NCBI RefSeq assembly: GCF_013911645.1
Contig: NZ_JACESV010000004.1
Coordinates: 186,001-250,000 of the forward strand
Source: Allomuricauda sp.
GTDB lineage: Bacteria; Bacteroidota; Bacteroidia; Flavobacteriales; Flavobacteriaceae
Length of the DNA: 64,000 nucleotides
Direction of reading: 5' to 3'
The notes under the pieces were generated by a model, which had not been told where the DNA came from, ran no database searches, and saw nothing but the letters and a program-made list of their open reading frames with translations. The position numbers and the translations under genes are program-made. Positions 36,690-45,024 of this stretch are shown one piece after another. Position 1 is the stretch's first letter, and every line of letters begins with the position of its first letter.

Positions 36690-37760
36690 ATGGAAACATT
36701 AGCGAATAAAATAGCTATGGAAAGAGTCAAAAACTCAAAAATCCATGATGTGGATTTTGACAATCTTTCCTTTGGAAGTGTTTATTCCGACCATATGTTG
36801 GTCTGTGATTATAAGAATGGTGAGTGGTCTGCTCCCAAAGTGGTGCCTTACCAGCCGATTACCCTGGACCCATCTTCAAAGATTTTCCATTACGGTCAAT
36901 CTATTTTTGAAGGGATGAAGGCCTACAAGGACGAAGACGGAAGAGTTTGGCTTTTTAGACCAGAAGAAAATTGGAAACGATTGAACAAATCGGCCCAAAG
37001 ACTGGCCATTCCAGAAATACCCGAAGCTTATTTTATGGAGGGGCTCAATGCTCTTATCCAATTGGAGAGTGACTGGATTCCTCAAAGCCCAGGAAGTTCC
37101 TTATATATTAGACCTTTTGTTTTTGCTTCTGGAAATGGATTTCACGCTTCACCGGCCGATGAATATAAATTCATCATCGCCTGTGCACCTTCAGGGGCTT
37201 ATTTTTCGGGAAAAGTGAAAGTTTTGATAGAAGAAACCTATTCACGAGCAGCAAACGGTGGCGTAGGTTACGCCAAAGCAGGTGGTAACTATGCCGGACA
37301 GTTTTATCCAACAAAGTTGGCAGCGGATAAGGGTTATCAACAAGTAATCTGGACAGACGATAATACACACGAATTTATTGAGGAGGCAGGAGCCATGAAC
37401 GTTTTTGTTCGAATCAACGATACATTAATGACCGCCCCTACCAGCGATCGTATTTTGGACGGAATAACGAGAAAGAGCATTTTGGACATTGCCAAAGATG
37501 AAGGCATTAAGACCGAGGTTCGCAAAATATCCGTTCACGAATTGGTCGAGGCTGCGGAAAATGGCTCTTTAAAAGAAATGTTCGGTGCAGGTACGGCTGC
37601 GGTAGTGTCTCCGATTTCTGGCTTTGGCTACCACGGCAAGGATTATACATTGCCCGAGATTGAAGAAAGCTATGCTTCTTTATTGAAAAAAAGAATCACG
37701 GACATTCAATACAACCGTGCCGAAGATAAATTTGGATGGCGACACGAAGTCATCCAGTAA
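36690..37760 (+). CDS. ilvE: Branched-chain amino-acid aminotransferase
   Basis: IlvE transfers the amino group between Leu/Ile/Val and 2-oxoglutarate with PLP. The 356 aa class IV fold has the YGQSIFEGMKAY start, YIRPFVFASG, the PLP lysine in VGYAKAGGNYAGQF, and the FIEEAGAMNVF and GTAAVVSPISGF phosphate motifs. Normal length. It is convergent with the next gene, with a shared terminator. Confidence 0.96.
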   Translation: METLANKIAMERVKNSKIHDVDFDNLSFGSVYSDHMLVCDYKNGEWSAPKVVPYQPITLDPSSKIFHYGQSIFEGMKAYKDEDGRVWLFRPEENWKRLNKSAQRLAIPEIPEAYFMEGLNALIQLESDWIPQSPGSSLYIRPFVFASGNGFHASPADEYKFIIACAPSGAYFSGKVKVLIEETYSRAANGGVGYAKAGGNYAGQFYPTKLAADKGYQQVIWTDDNTHEFIEEAGAMNVFVRINDTLMTAPTSDRILDGITRKSILDIAKDEGIKTEVRKISVHELVEAAENGSLKEMFGAGTAAVVSPISGFGYHGKDYTLPEIEESYASLLKKRITDIQYNRAEDKFGWRHEVIQ

Positions 37761-37761
37761 T

Positions 37762-37789
37762 AAAAAAGGTGCCGATCGGCACCTTTTTT
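37762..37789. terminator. Bidirectional terminator between ilvE and the pyrophosphohydrolase gene
   Basis: This is a perfect 28-bp palindrome with a GGTGCCGATCGGCACC core flanked by A6 and T6. It begins directly after the ilvE stop and overlaps the stop codon of the convergent gene, so it serves both strands. Confidence 0.93.
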
Positions 37790-38174
37790 ATTTATCGATT
37801 ATGTTTTGAATGTCCGGCTTAAAGTAATTTGGACCTTTCAGTACTTTTCCATCTTTACGGTAAATGGGTTTTCCATCGGCTCCAAGTTTACTCATGTTAC
37901 TGCGTTGTATCTCTTCAAAAACTTCTTCTATCTTGTATTGCATGCCATGCTCTAGTATGGTTCCGCATAAAATGTAGAGCATATCGCCCAATGCATCGGC
38001 AACTTCAACCAGATCGTTATTATTGGCGGCTTCCAAATACTCACGGTTCTCTTCATCCATCAAATTGAACCTTAGATTGTTTTTGTCCTTTCCCAAATCT
38101 GCCTTTGGCTCTTGGGAAACTCCAAGACCAAAAGAATTGTGGAAGAGCTCCACGGCCTTAATTTTACTTTCCAT
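37788..38174 (-). CDS. MazG-like nucleotide pyrophosphohydrolase
   Basis: This 128 aa all-alpha protein shows the EExEx12-28ExxD-like signature in LMDEENREYLEAANNNDLVEVADALGDMLYILCGTILEHG. It is a PRA-PH/MazG-type NTP pyrophosphohydrolase that probably removes non-canonical nucleotides. The terminator overlaps its stop. Confidence 0.87.
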   Translation of the reverse strand: MESKIKAVELFHNSFGLGVSQEPKADLGKDKNNLRFNLMDEENREYLEAANNNDLVEVADALGDMLYILCGTILEHGMQYKIEEVFEEIQRSNMSKLGADGKPIYRKDGKVLKGPNYFKPDIQNIIDK

Positions 38175-38213
38175 TACACTTATTTGATTTAGCTTTGCAT
38201 AAAAATATAAAAT

Positions 38214-38402
38214 ATGTTCAGTACGGGACAGCTAATTTTCGCAGCCTTATTTTTTATAGCCTTTGTGGCAATCATCTCATTTTCTTATCGAAAGGACAAG
38301 AAACTGCACAAAAAAAATTATAAAGGTGTCATCTGGATTCTAGCTGCCTTCTTAACATTTATAATTATCCTATTTTTGATTAAATACTTCCTCAAAAATT
38401 AA
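38214..38402 (+). CDS. Small membrane protein, 62 aa
   Basis: Two hydrophobic helices (residues 5-25 and 41-59) are separated by a basic loop (SYRKDKKLHKKNYKG). It resembles small flavobacterial membrane proteins of unknown role. It is divergent from the pyrophosphohydrolase gene and lies upstream of another small membrane protein gene and crcB. Confidence 0.62.
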   Translation: MFSTGQLIFAALFFIAFVAIISFSYRKDKKLHKKNYKGVIWILAAFLTFIIILFLIKYFLKN

Positions 38403-38460
38403 CATTTAATTTGTCTTTACCACAAAAATCAATTGTTTAACAACAATAGTTGGCCCTGTA

Positions 38461-38491
38461 TTTCGTTCTTATAGGAAAAAACGTACTTTTG
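38461..38491 (+). promoter_or_regulatory. Promoter of the 59-aa protein gene and crcB
   Basis: TTTC (38461-38464), 19 bp, TACTTTTG (38484-38491) is one base off the Bacteroidota consensus in the -33 box. Confidence 0.5.
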
Positions 38492-38520
38492 TTTTAACAA
38501 TACTTTAGCACCTAACCTAG

Positions 38521-38700
38521 ATGACTGTATTTTTGAGTATTCTTTTTGTTTTGCTTACCATTAATGCCGTTCTGTTGATTTTCAGTGTCAACGGAGCTAA
38601 AGAAAGGTTTACAAAACCTATGCAACGGATTTCTGAGAACTCAACCACCAAACTTTTCCCCCGTGAGGCCGTAGAAACCGAGTACAAAGAAGCGGTTTAG
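38521..38700 (+). CDS. Small membrane protein, 59 aa
   Basis: ATG to TAG encodes MTVFLSILFVLLTINAVLL and IFSVNGAKER, one N-terminal hydrophobic helix then a charged, proline-containing tail (SENSTTKLFPREAVETEYKEAV). The well-placed promoter upstream, the conserved helix-tail design and the 16 bp gap to crcB support a real gene. Function unknown. Confidence 0.65.
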   Translation: MTVFLSILFVLLTINAVLLIFSVNGAKERFTKPMQRISENSTTKLFPREAVETEYKEAV

Positions 38701-38716
38701 TTTGTACCTTTAAGGC

Positions 38717-39091
38717 ATGAAGCAAGCCTTACTTGTTTTTTTGGGCGGAGGAATTGGTAGCGTTCTACGTTATTTGATTTCCAAACCCCTCAACCCTCTT
38801 TTCCATAATTTCTTTTTGGGGACTTTTTTGGTCAATATTATAGGTTGTCTTTTAATTGGTCTTTTTTTAGGTCTCTCTGCCAAGGGCAATCTACTATCCG
38901 ATAACAACACTCTTTTTCTGGCTACTGGATTTTGCGGTGGCTTCACTACTTTTTCTGCATTTGCTTTTGAAAAGCATACCTATTTAAAGAATGGCGAACT
39001 TCTCAATTTAGCCATTTACATGATTTCGAGTATTGGCATTGGTGTATTGGCCGTTGTGTTGGGATTATGGATCGCCCGACACATCCATTAG
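38717..39091 (+). CDS. crcB: Fluoride exporter CrcB/Fluc
   Basis: Fluc channels let fluoride ions leave the cell. The 124 aa membrane protein has four helices and the family motifs GGGIGSVLRYLIS, NIIGCLLIGLFLG and the pore signature GFCGGFTTFSAFAFE. Single-gene homodimer type, normal length. It follows the 59-aa gene, 16 bp apart. No fluoride riboswitch was seen upstream. Confidence 0.93.
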   Translation: MKQALLVFLGGGIGSVLRYLISKPLNPLFHNFFLGTFLVNIIGCLLIGLFLGLSAKGNLLSDNNTLFLATGFCGGFTTFSAFAFEKHTYLKNGELLNLAIYMISSIGIGVLAVVLGLWIARHIH

Positions 39092-39239
39092 TTACAAACT
39101 GTATTTTTATCGTTAAAATTTGTTAAAAATTAAACATTTTACATGTTTTATGGCACTTCTATTGATAAAAACAAAGCATTAGGCACATAATGTTAATACA
39201 AAATCAACAAATACATAACAAAAAATAATTTAAAATTCA

Positions 39240-39270
39240 ATACCCCTAAATTTTAGGGGGTATTTTTTTT
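39240..39270 (+). terminator. Rho-independent terminator after crcB
   Basis: The stem ATACCCC.../GGGGGTAT with an AT-rich loop is followed by a T8 run. It lies about 150 bp after crcB and just upstream of the P-II gene promoter, so it insulates the two transcripts. Confidence 0.82.
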
Positions 39271-39329
39271 ATACTCACAAAAATTGAACAACAACCCTCT
39301 CATTTTAGGTAGTCTGTATTGAATTCACA

Positions 39330-39337
39330 TATATTTG
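39330..39337 (+). promoter_or_regulatory. -7 box of the P-II/amt operon
   Basis: TATATTTG is an exact TAnnTTTG match 24 bp before the P-II ATG. The -33 region (TTTA, 22 bp upstream) is weak, which may mean that an activator is needed. Confidence 0.45.
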
Positions 39338-39360
39338 AATCATCAATTAACTACTTAATT

Positions 39361-39699
39361 ATGAAAAAAGTCGAGGCAATTATTAGAAAATCCAAATTTG
39401 ATGAGGTAAAAAAAGCCCTGCATCAAATTGAGGTCAACTTCTTTAGTTACTGGGATGTAACAGGGGTTGGAAATGAAAAACAAGGACATGTCTATCGTGG
39501 CATATCGTACAGTACGAGCGATATACAGCGAAGGTATTTGGTTATCGTAGTTAGCGATGACTTTCTGGAAAAAACCGTGAATGTTTTATTGGACACTGCC
39601 AGTACCGGTAATGTTGGTGATGGAAAAATTTTCGTCTCCGATGTTATCGAAGCTTACAGAATTAGGACCAAGGAAAGCGGTAGCGCAGGAATCAACTAA
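39361..39699 (+). CDS. P-II family nitrogen regulatory protein (Amt-linked, divergent ligand residues)
   Basis: P-II proteins sense 2-oxoglutarate and ATP/ADP and block the ammonium channel. The 112 aa protein starts MKKVEAIIRKSKFDEVKKAL. The B-loop STGNVGDGKIFV and C-loop YRIRTKES are intact and Tyr50 aligns with the uridylylated Tyr51. The T-loop entry, usually GFGRQKGH, reads GVGNEKQGH, so Gln39 (2-oxoglutarate ligand) is replaced, and the Lys58 region reads QRRY. I chose ATG 39361; a TTG 42 bp upstream overlaps the -7 box. It precedes amt by 34 bp. Confidence 0.92.
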   Translation: MKKVEAIIRKSKFDEVKKALHQIEVNFFSYWDVTGVGNEKQGHVYRGISYSTSDIQRRYLVIVVSDDFLEKTVNVLLDTASTGNVGDGKIFVSDVIEAYRIRTKESGSAGIN

Positions 39700-39733
39700 C
39701 ATTTAATAGCCAAAAAACTTAAAAACTTAGATT

Positions 39734-41014
39734 ATGATTGTACAAGAACAAGAAGCGATAGATAAAGCCGTTGAAGCCATAACTGGCGATATGGGCGCCT
39801 TGTGGATTACACTTGCCGCCGTTTTGGTATTTTTTATGCAAGCAGGATTTACCCTTGTGGAAATAGGTTTTACCAGAAGCAAAAACAGCGGTAATATAAT
39901 AATGAAGAACGTTATGGACCTTGCCGTAGGCTCCATAATGTTTTGGGCGGTAGGTTACGCCATTATGTATGGCAGCGATTTAGTGGGCGGAGGATTTTTT
40001 AGATCTAGCCCATCCGATCAAGGGTATTTCTTTTTTAGCGCCGATGATTGGCACAACCTGTTCTTCCAAACAGTTTTCTGTGCCACAGCAGCCACTATTG
40101 TATCGGGAGCAATTGCAGGTAGAACCAAATTTTCCACTTATTTGATTTTCTCCGCAATCCTCACCACTTTAATTTACCCTATTTCAGGTAGCTGGTACTG
40201 GCCTTTTGACGACGATGCATGGTTAAACACAGCCGGATTCGTTGATTTTGCAGGTTCTTCCGTAGTACATGCCGTAGGTGGTGCCGCCGCCTTGGTAGCC
40301 GCCATTTTGGTTGGCCCAAGAATTGGTAAATATGTAGATGGAAAGGCCAAGGCGATTCCAGGTCACAATATGGCCTTTGGAGCATTGGGTGTATTTATTC
40401 TCTGGTTGGGATGGTTTGGATTTAACGGTGGTTCCCAATTGGCTTGGGGCGGTGACGATACCATCGCTGCAACCAGTGTTATCATCAACACCAACCTTGC
40501 CGCTGCCATTGGTGCCATTGCAGCCCTGTTCTTTACCTGGGCCAGATATGGTAGAGCGGATATTTCCATGACATTGAACGGTGCTTTGGCCGGTTTGGTA
40601 GGTATTACCGCCGGATGCGGGTCCGTAAATGCTTGGGGAGCCCTTGCCATTGGTCTGCTATGTGGTATTGTAGTGGTTGCGTCCATTGAATTTATTGATA
40701 AAAAACTTAAGATTGACGACCCTGTAGGTGCCATTTCCGTTCACGGGGTTTGTGGATTCCTTGGAACCGTACTAATTGGCCTATTTGCACTGGATGGCGG
40801 ATTGTTTTACGGAGGTAGCGGAAAACTACTTTGGGTACAGACCTACGGATCGTTGGCCTATATTGTTTGGGCTGCTGTTGCTTCCTTTATAGTACTCTTT
40901 ATTTTGAAGAAAACCATTGGACTACGGGTATCTGAGAAAGAGGAAGTTGAAGGTTTGGATTTGCACGAGCATGGAGTGGAAGCTTATCCAGAACACATTT
41001 CCCAAGACAAATAA
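39734..41014 (+). CDS. amt: Ammonium transporter Amt
   Basis: Amt conducts ammonium across the inner membrane. The 426 aa protein has eleven hydrophobic segments and the family motifs FFMQAGFTLVEIG (first helix), VDFAGSSVVHAVGG with the twin-histidine region, GWFGFNGGSQL and DDPVGAISVHGVCG. Both pore histidines (about residues 180 and 335) are present. It follows the P-II gene and precedes a porin gene, forming an ammonium uptake module. Confidence 0.95.
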   Translation: MIVQEQEAIDKAVEAITGDMGALWITLAAVLVFFMQAGFTLVEIGFTRSKNSGNIIMKNVMDLAVGSIMFWAVGYAIMYGSDLVGGGFFRSSPSDQGYFFFSADDWHNLFFQTVFCATAATIVSGAIAGRTKFSTYLIFSAILTTLIYPISGSWYWPFDDDAWLNTAGFVDFAGSSVVHAVGGAAALVAAILVGPRIGKYVDGKAKAIPGHNMAFGALGVFILWLGWFGFNGGSQLAWGGDDTIAATSVIINTNLAAAIGAIAALFFTWARYGRADISMTLNGALAGLVGITAGCGSVNAWGALAIGLLCGIVVVASIEFIDKKLKIDDPVGAISVHGVCGFLGTVLIGLFALDGGLFYGGSGKLLWVQTYGSLAYIVWAAVASFIVLFILKKTIGLRVSEKEEVEGLDLHEHGVEAYPEHISQDK

Positions 41015-41052
41015 AACAAGTCTTTCAAACTCACAACAAGATTGTAAAAAGG

Positions 41053-41080
41053 AACGGAGCGTTCTGCCAAACGCTCCGTT
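41053..41080 (+). other. Strong intercistronic hairpin between amt and the porin gene
   Basis: The perfect 11-bp stem AACGGAGCGTT/AACGCTCCGTT with a CTGCCA loop is not followed by a run of U. It could be a partial terminator or an mRNA-stabilising structure that sets the ratio of Amt to porin. Confidence 0.7.
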
Positions 41081-41154
41081 GAATAACCTTTTCAATCAAA
41101 CTCACAATTAAACAACCGTCCTTCAATAAAAGGACAACTTAAAACGATTATGAT

Positions 41155-42210
41155 ATGAAAACGATTATAAATACAAACTTCGGAAAAATTTTGGCTATCG
41201 CCATCATTTCAATGGTAACATTTTCCGCCACTGCACAGGAGGAAGAAACTACTCCAAAGTTTAGCTTTAGTGGTACTGTTGATGCTTATTACAGAGCAAA
41301 TATTACCGCTCCAAATGACGAGGAAGCCATAGCCCCGGGATCCTCTTTTGCACAACTACCAGGGTTCTCTTTGGGCATGGCAAATGTTATTGCCGCTTAT
41401 GAGGGTGAAAAAGTAGGTTTTGTGGCCGATCTGGTTTTTGGCCCACGTGGTACGGATGCTATTTTTGCATCTCCCATGTACTCTGCTACTGGCGATATTG
41501 TAAACCAGTTATACGTGTATTGGAATGTAAGTGATGCCGTGACTCTTACCTTTGGTAACTTCAACACATTTTTGGGTTATGAGGTAATTTCACCTGCGGC
41601 CAACTTTAACTACAGTACTTCCTACCTATTTTCTTACGGCCCTTTTAGCCACACAGGTCTTAAGGCCGATTTTGATTTGGGCAACGATTGGTCTGCCATG
41701 GTAGCTGTAATGAATCCAACAGATCTGACCGAGTTCAACCCGACAGGTGATTACGCCGTGGGCGCACAATTGGGCTACTCAGGTCAGTTTTTGAATTTCT
41801 TGTACAGCCAAGGAGGCTTTGAGGTTGACTATACTGGTGGTTTTGACCTTTCAGATGAGTTCTTCTTGGGTATCAACGCTGCTCACTTTAGCATGGAAGA
41901 TGACGGGGGATCCTTTACAGGTGCCGCACTTTATCCGCAGTACGCAATTTCTGATACTTTTAGCCTAGGACTTAGGGGGGAATACTTTATGGAAACGGAT
42001 GAATTTGGTGCCATTGGAGAGGTGTTTGATGCTGATGGAGATGCAAGTGTACTGGCATTAACTTTAACAGGTAGCGCTACTATTGGAAACTTGATTCTTA
42101 AACCAGAAATTCGATTGGATAGTGCCTCTGAAGATACTTTTATCGACCACGATCTTGCTCCAACCTCGAGCTTGGCCTCTGTATTGTTCGCTGCGATTTA
42201 CTCCTTCTAA
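41155..42210 (+). CDS. Outer-membrane porin, BBP2/OmpL-like
   Basis: A signal peptide (ending SATAQEEE) precedes a beta-barrel of about 320 residues with FSFSGTVDAYYRANI at the start, FSLGMANVIAAYEGEKVGFVADLVFGPRG, VNQLYVYW NVSDAVTLTFGNFNTFLGYEVISPAANFNYSTSYLFSYGPFSHTGLK, and a C-terminal aromatic strand (LFAAIYSF). This is the putative beta-barrel porin-2 family often linked to ammonium transporters in Bacteroidota; it probably lets ammonium or small solutes cross the outer membrane. It follows amt after 140 bp and is ended by a bidirectional terminator. Confidence 0.88.
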   Translation: MKTIINTNFGKILAIAIISMVTFSATAQEEETTPKFSFSGTVDAYYRANITAPNDEEAIAPGSSFAQLPGFSLGMANVIAAYEGEKVGFVADLVFGPRGTDAIFASPMYSATGDIVNQLYVYWNVSDAVTLTFGNFNTFLGYEVISPAANFNYSTSYLFSYGPFSHTGLKADFDLGNDWSAMVAVMNPTDLTEFNPTGDYAVGAQLGYSGQFLNFLYSQGGFEVDYTGGFDLSDEFFLGINAAHFSMEDDGGSFTGAALYPQYAISDTFSLGLRGEYFMETDEFGAIGEVFDADGDASVLALTLTGSATIGNLILKPEIRLDSASEDTFIDHDLAPTSSLASVLFAAIYSF

Positions 42211-42230
42211 GCACTATAGATATGACACGA

Positions 42231-42266
42231 AAAAAAGCCTTATTCCAATAGGATTAAGGCTTTTTT
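42231..42266. terminator. Bidirectional terminator between porin and DUF1684 genes
   Basis: The stem AAGCCTTA.../...TAAGGCTT with one mismatch is flanked by A and T runs. It overlaps the DUF1684 stop codon and follows the porin stop by 21 bp. Confidence 0.85.
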
Positions 42267-42903
42267 AGTCCTTGTTAAAATTTTTCACTCCTGCTCTCAC
42301 TTTAGTTCTCAAATAATTTTGCCTTGGCACTAGAGGGCAGGAGTACTTTTTGTTATAAACACAATACGGGTTGTACGCTTTGTTAAAATCAATCACCAAA
42401 GTATCCCCTTCCGGGATGGACAAATCAATATACCTGCCACCACCATACGTTTCTTCACCATTGGTGTTGTCCAAAAAAGGCAAAAACAGATAATCTTCAT
42501 ATTCCTCATCATCCATCAAATCCAAACTTTGGTACACTTCCAATTGATGCGCTGTACCGTTTAAGGTAAAATGGGCAATTCCGTAGACCACCTCCCGTGT
42601 TTGCCTATCCGTAGTGCTGGGCATTAAAAAAGGTTCGGCATCGGGAGTGCGTACAAAGTGGGCCTTTACTATATAAGTGGTATCGGGCGCAAAAAAATCG
42701 AGCCCTTCAAAATCCTTACGGTATTTGTCGGGCAAAGGAGAGGAATCCGGGTCTCTAAAACTTTCGTTCTGTTCTTTTTGATATTCAAGAATACCGGCAA
42801 TCAAGTCGGATTCAACTGCTATCGTCTTTTCTTTGTCATGATATTTTTTTCCTTGACCACAGGCTGTTAGGAATATAACTGAAAGTAGGATTACGTATTT
42901 CAT
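42265..42903 (-). CDS. DUF1684 lipoprotein
   Basis: A lipobox (MKYVILLSVIFLTAC) is followed by the DUF1684 domain: DTTYIVKAHFVRTP, GGGRYIDLSIPEGDTLVIDFNKAYNPYCVYNKKYSCPLVPRQN. The NPYC....YSCPLVP pattern with two cysteines is diagnostic of the family. Surface lipoprotein of unknown role. The terminator overlaps the stop. Confidence 0.88.
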   Translation of the reverse strand: MKYVILLSVIFLTACGQGKKYHDKEKTIAVESDLIAGILEYQKEQNESFRDPDSSPLPDKYRKDFEGLDFFAPDTTYIVKAHFVRTPDAEPFLMPSTTDRQTREVVYGIAHFTLNGTAHQLEVYQSLDLMDDEEYEDYLFLPFLDNTNGEETYGGGRYIDLSIPEGDTLVIDFNKAYNPYCVYNKKYSCPLVPRQNYLRTKVRAGVKNFNKD

Positions 42904-42966
42904 TCAGAAAGTATTTGTACAAAAATACAGCTCTAAACCAAATCAGTGTCAAGTCTACCTGGTAGA

Positions 42967-44388
42967 TTAATTTTCATCGACCTTAATATCGTACCGCGCG
43001 TCTTTCAAATATTTTGAGACAAGCTCGTTAAACTCCGGGGTAATGCGGAACAAGGCTGTATTTTCCAGACTATAGAGCTTTTCCTTATCCTTAAAACCCT
43101 TTTTCAACAACTCTTCCAAATAGAATAACGAAGTACCAAAATCATCATTTTTTGCACTGATGGAAATGGTTTTTAGATAATACTCGTAGTTGTCCGGCTC
43201 TAAAATTGTTTTCAGCATATACAAAAATGCCAAGGCATCTTCATCAACCACCTTTTCCGAAGCTATAATGTCAATGTAATCCTCTGCCAATGCATTTACA
43301 AAACCCTTTAACCGATGTCCCATTTGTTTTTCATACGGTTTTGAACCAGAAATAAATTTTTCTATCTCGCCCATTTGATGGTTCCACCAACCCAAATTGT
43401 TGAAATTATGGGTATAAACATCCTCCTCCATATAATATTGATAATCTTCTTTCAGCATGGACTCTTTTAAGAAAGCGGCATTTTCCGCTCGTTTCAAGGT
43501 TTTATAATCCCTGTTTCTCCGAAGGTCTCGCTGTACCGACCTTAGGGAGTCCATATTTTTTAAAGCTCCGTATATGGAAGTCATTTCTGTCATATATTGT
43601 TCCGCCCACAATAAATCGCCAATGCTTTTCAACTGATTTAACTTTGCCAAATCTTCCTGGTACGCTTTTTCGATATAGGATGTATCTTGGGGAATCCATT
43701 TTCGTCCCATGGCATCGAGGGTGAAGAGCTGCATTCCTTTTTGTAAATAAGCCACACCTGGCCAGTTGCCATTTCCATCGAACAACAAAACCTGATTGGG
43801 AAACTTATAGCGGTCCAAAAGCTTGGTATCCGTCAGCATAAATGGATAATTAAAGTTTTCTTTGCTGACCATACCTATAAAATGAAAAGGCTTTTTAACA
43901 TTAATGAGTTCGCTATTGGATAAGGAGGCGCCAATGGACATGGCTCCGTTGACCCCATTGATCAGAATGGGCACCAAACTGGCAAATTGCCCTCCGGAAT
44001 CCTCGCCTGCGGCATAAATCCGATCATTATGTATTGGCAATAGACTTGTAACTTTCTGAATAACTTGGCCAGCCACTACCATATTCTTGGTCAAAGAAAT
44101 ACTGTCGATCAACTTTGGGGCCGCCAAAACATAGCCTTCCTTTTCCGCAGCAAGCACAAACATGGACAGTGCCTTTTTCTCATTCCCCTCCGTATCAAAA
44201 ATCATGAGCAACGGCCATTTTTCGTCCATGGAGAATGTTTTGGGAATATAAAGGGAGTAGCTGTTTTTGGTTGAATCGTTGACCGAGAGATTATCAATAA
44301 TCTCCCCCTTTTTCAAAACCATTTGTTGCGAAAAGACAGAAAATGTGCAAAAAATAGTCAGAAGCGGTAACAAATATGTTTTTCTCAT
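42967..44388 (-). CDS. Secreted alpha/beta-hydrolase-like protein with degenerate active site
   Basis: A signal peptide (MRKTYLLPLLTIFCTFSVFSQ) leads to an alpha/beta hydrolase-like first half (SYSLYIPKTFSMDEKWPLLMIFDTEGNEKKALSMF) and a helical, TPR-like C-terminal half (about residues 240-470). In the nucleophile elbow, AGEDSGGQF stands where GxSxG is expected, so the glycine at -2 is absent and activity is doubtful. The family is unrecognised. Confidence 0.7.
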   Translation of the reverse strand: MRKTYLLPLLTIFCTFSVFSQQMVLKKGEIIDNLSVNDSTKNSYSLYIPKTFSMDEKWPLLMIFDTEGNEKKALSMFVLAAEKEGYVLAAPKLIDSISLTKNMVVAGQVIQKVTSLLPIHNDRIYAAGEDSGGQFASLVPILINGVNGAMSIGASLSNSELINVKKPFHFIGMVSKENFNYPFMLTDTKLLDRYKFPNQVLLFDGNGNWPGVAYLQKGMQLFTLDAMGRKWIPQDTSYIEKAYQEDLAKLNQLKSIGDLLWAEQYMTEMTSIYGALKNMDSLRSVQRDLRRNRDYKTLKRAENAAFLKESMLKEDYQYYMEEDVYTHNFNNLGWWNHQMGEIEKFISGSKPYEKQMGHRLKGFVNALAEDYIDIIASEKVVDEDALAFLYMLKTILEPDNYEYYLKTISISAKNDDFGTSLFYLEELLKKGFKDKEKLYSLENTALFRITPEFNELVSKYLKDARYDIKVDEN

Positions 44389-44450
44389 AACCCTATTTTA
44401 ACAAAAATCTAGCCAAAGTTTGTTTTAAAAACGTCAAATTTATCCGGCAA

Positions 44451-44903
44451 CTACTTGGCTGTCCTATTTTTTTGAATCGGTGAATTGGCCACAACGTTGG
44501 ACAATACAATATGTGTCCTGCACTCACCATATACGATCAGTTCATCAATAAATTCTTCTAAATGCGACTGATCACGAAGCACTACCTCCATAATGATGTT
44601 CTCATTTCCCGTAATTCGATAGCAGTTTACCACTTCCCGGAACGTTTTGACCTTATCCAAGAACGGTTTGAGTTTTCCCATAAAAGCACGCAACATAATA
44701 ATGGCCTTTAGCTGATACCCGGCCTCTACATACGAAATTTTAGTGCTGTAACGCTCAATAATTCCGAGGTCCTCCATCTTTTTTACGCGCTCCGCCACAG
44801 CGGGTGGTGTCAACCCGATTTTCCTTCCAATATTGGCAAAAGATTCCCTCGCATTTTGTTGCAAATGATTCAGGATTTGCCAATTCAAATCATCTATCTT
44901 CAT
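44451..44903 (-). CDS. Lrp/AsnC family transcriptional regulator
   Basis: This 150 aa protein has an N-terminal helix-turn-helix (DLNWQILNHLQQNARESFANIGRKIGLTPPAVAERVKKMEDLGIIERY) and a C-terminal ligand-binding RAM domain (NCYRITGNENIIMEVVLRDQSHLEEFI). Lrp proteins sense amino acids and form octamers. An inverted repeat upstream (44928-44947) is a likely autoregulatory site. It is divergent from the gene at 45025. Confidence 0.94.
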   Translation of the reverse strand: MKIDDLNWQILNHLQQNARESFANIGRKIGLTPPAVAERVKKMEDLGIIERYSTKISYVEAGYQLKAIIMLRAFMGKLKPFLDKVKTFREVVNCYRITGNENIIMEVVLRDQSHLEEFIDELIVYGECRTHIVLSNVVANSPIQKNRTAK

Positions 44904-44927
44904 ATCAAAAGAAATTTACCACTATTT

Positions 44928-44947
44928 TTTTACTATCGAAAGTAAAA
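44928..44947. promoter_or_regulatory. Inverted repeat upstream of the Lrp gene
   Basis: TTTTACT-6 bp-AGTAAAA is a 7-bp perfect inverted repeat, 25-44 bp before the Lrp start in the divergent spacer. AT-rich palindromes fit Lrp/AsnC binding, so autoregulation or control of the divergent gene is plausible. Confidence 0.45.
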
Positions 44948-45024
44948 TCGAATAATTGCTTTATTAACAAAAGTAAAAAAATTTAAATCGTGCTTAATTT
45001 TATAGTACAAAATTGCTATTGAAA

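Noticed and set aside
39151..39165. Sigma-54-like -24/-12 site (TGGCAC, 5 bp, TTGA) upstream of the P-II/amt operon
   Set aside because: The invariant GC of the -12 element is GA, and a strong terminator (39240-39270) and a separate -7 box lie between it and the gene.
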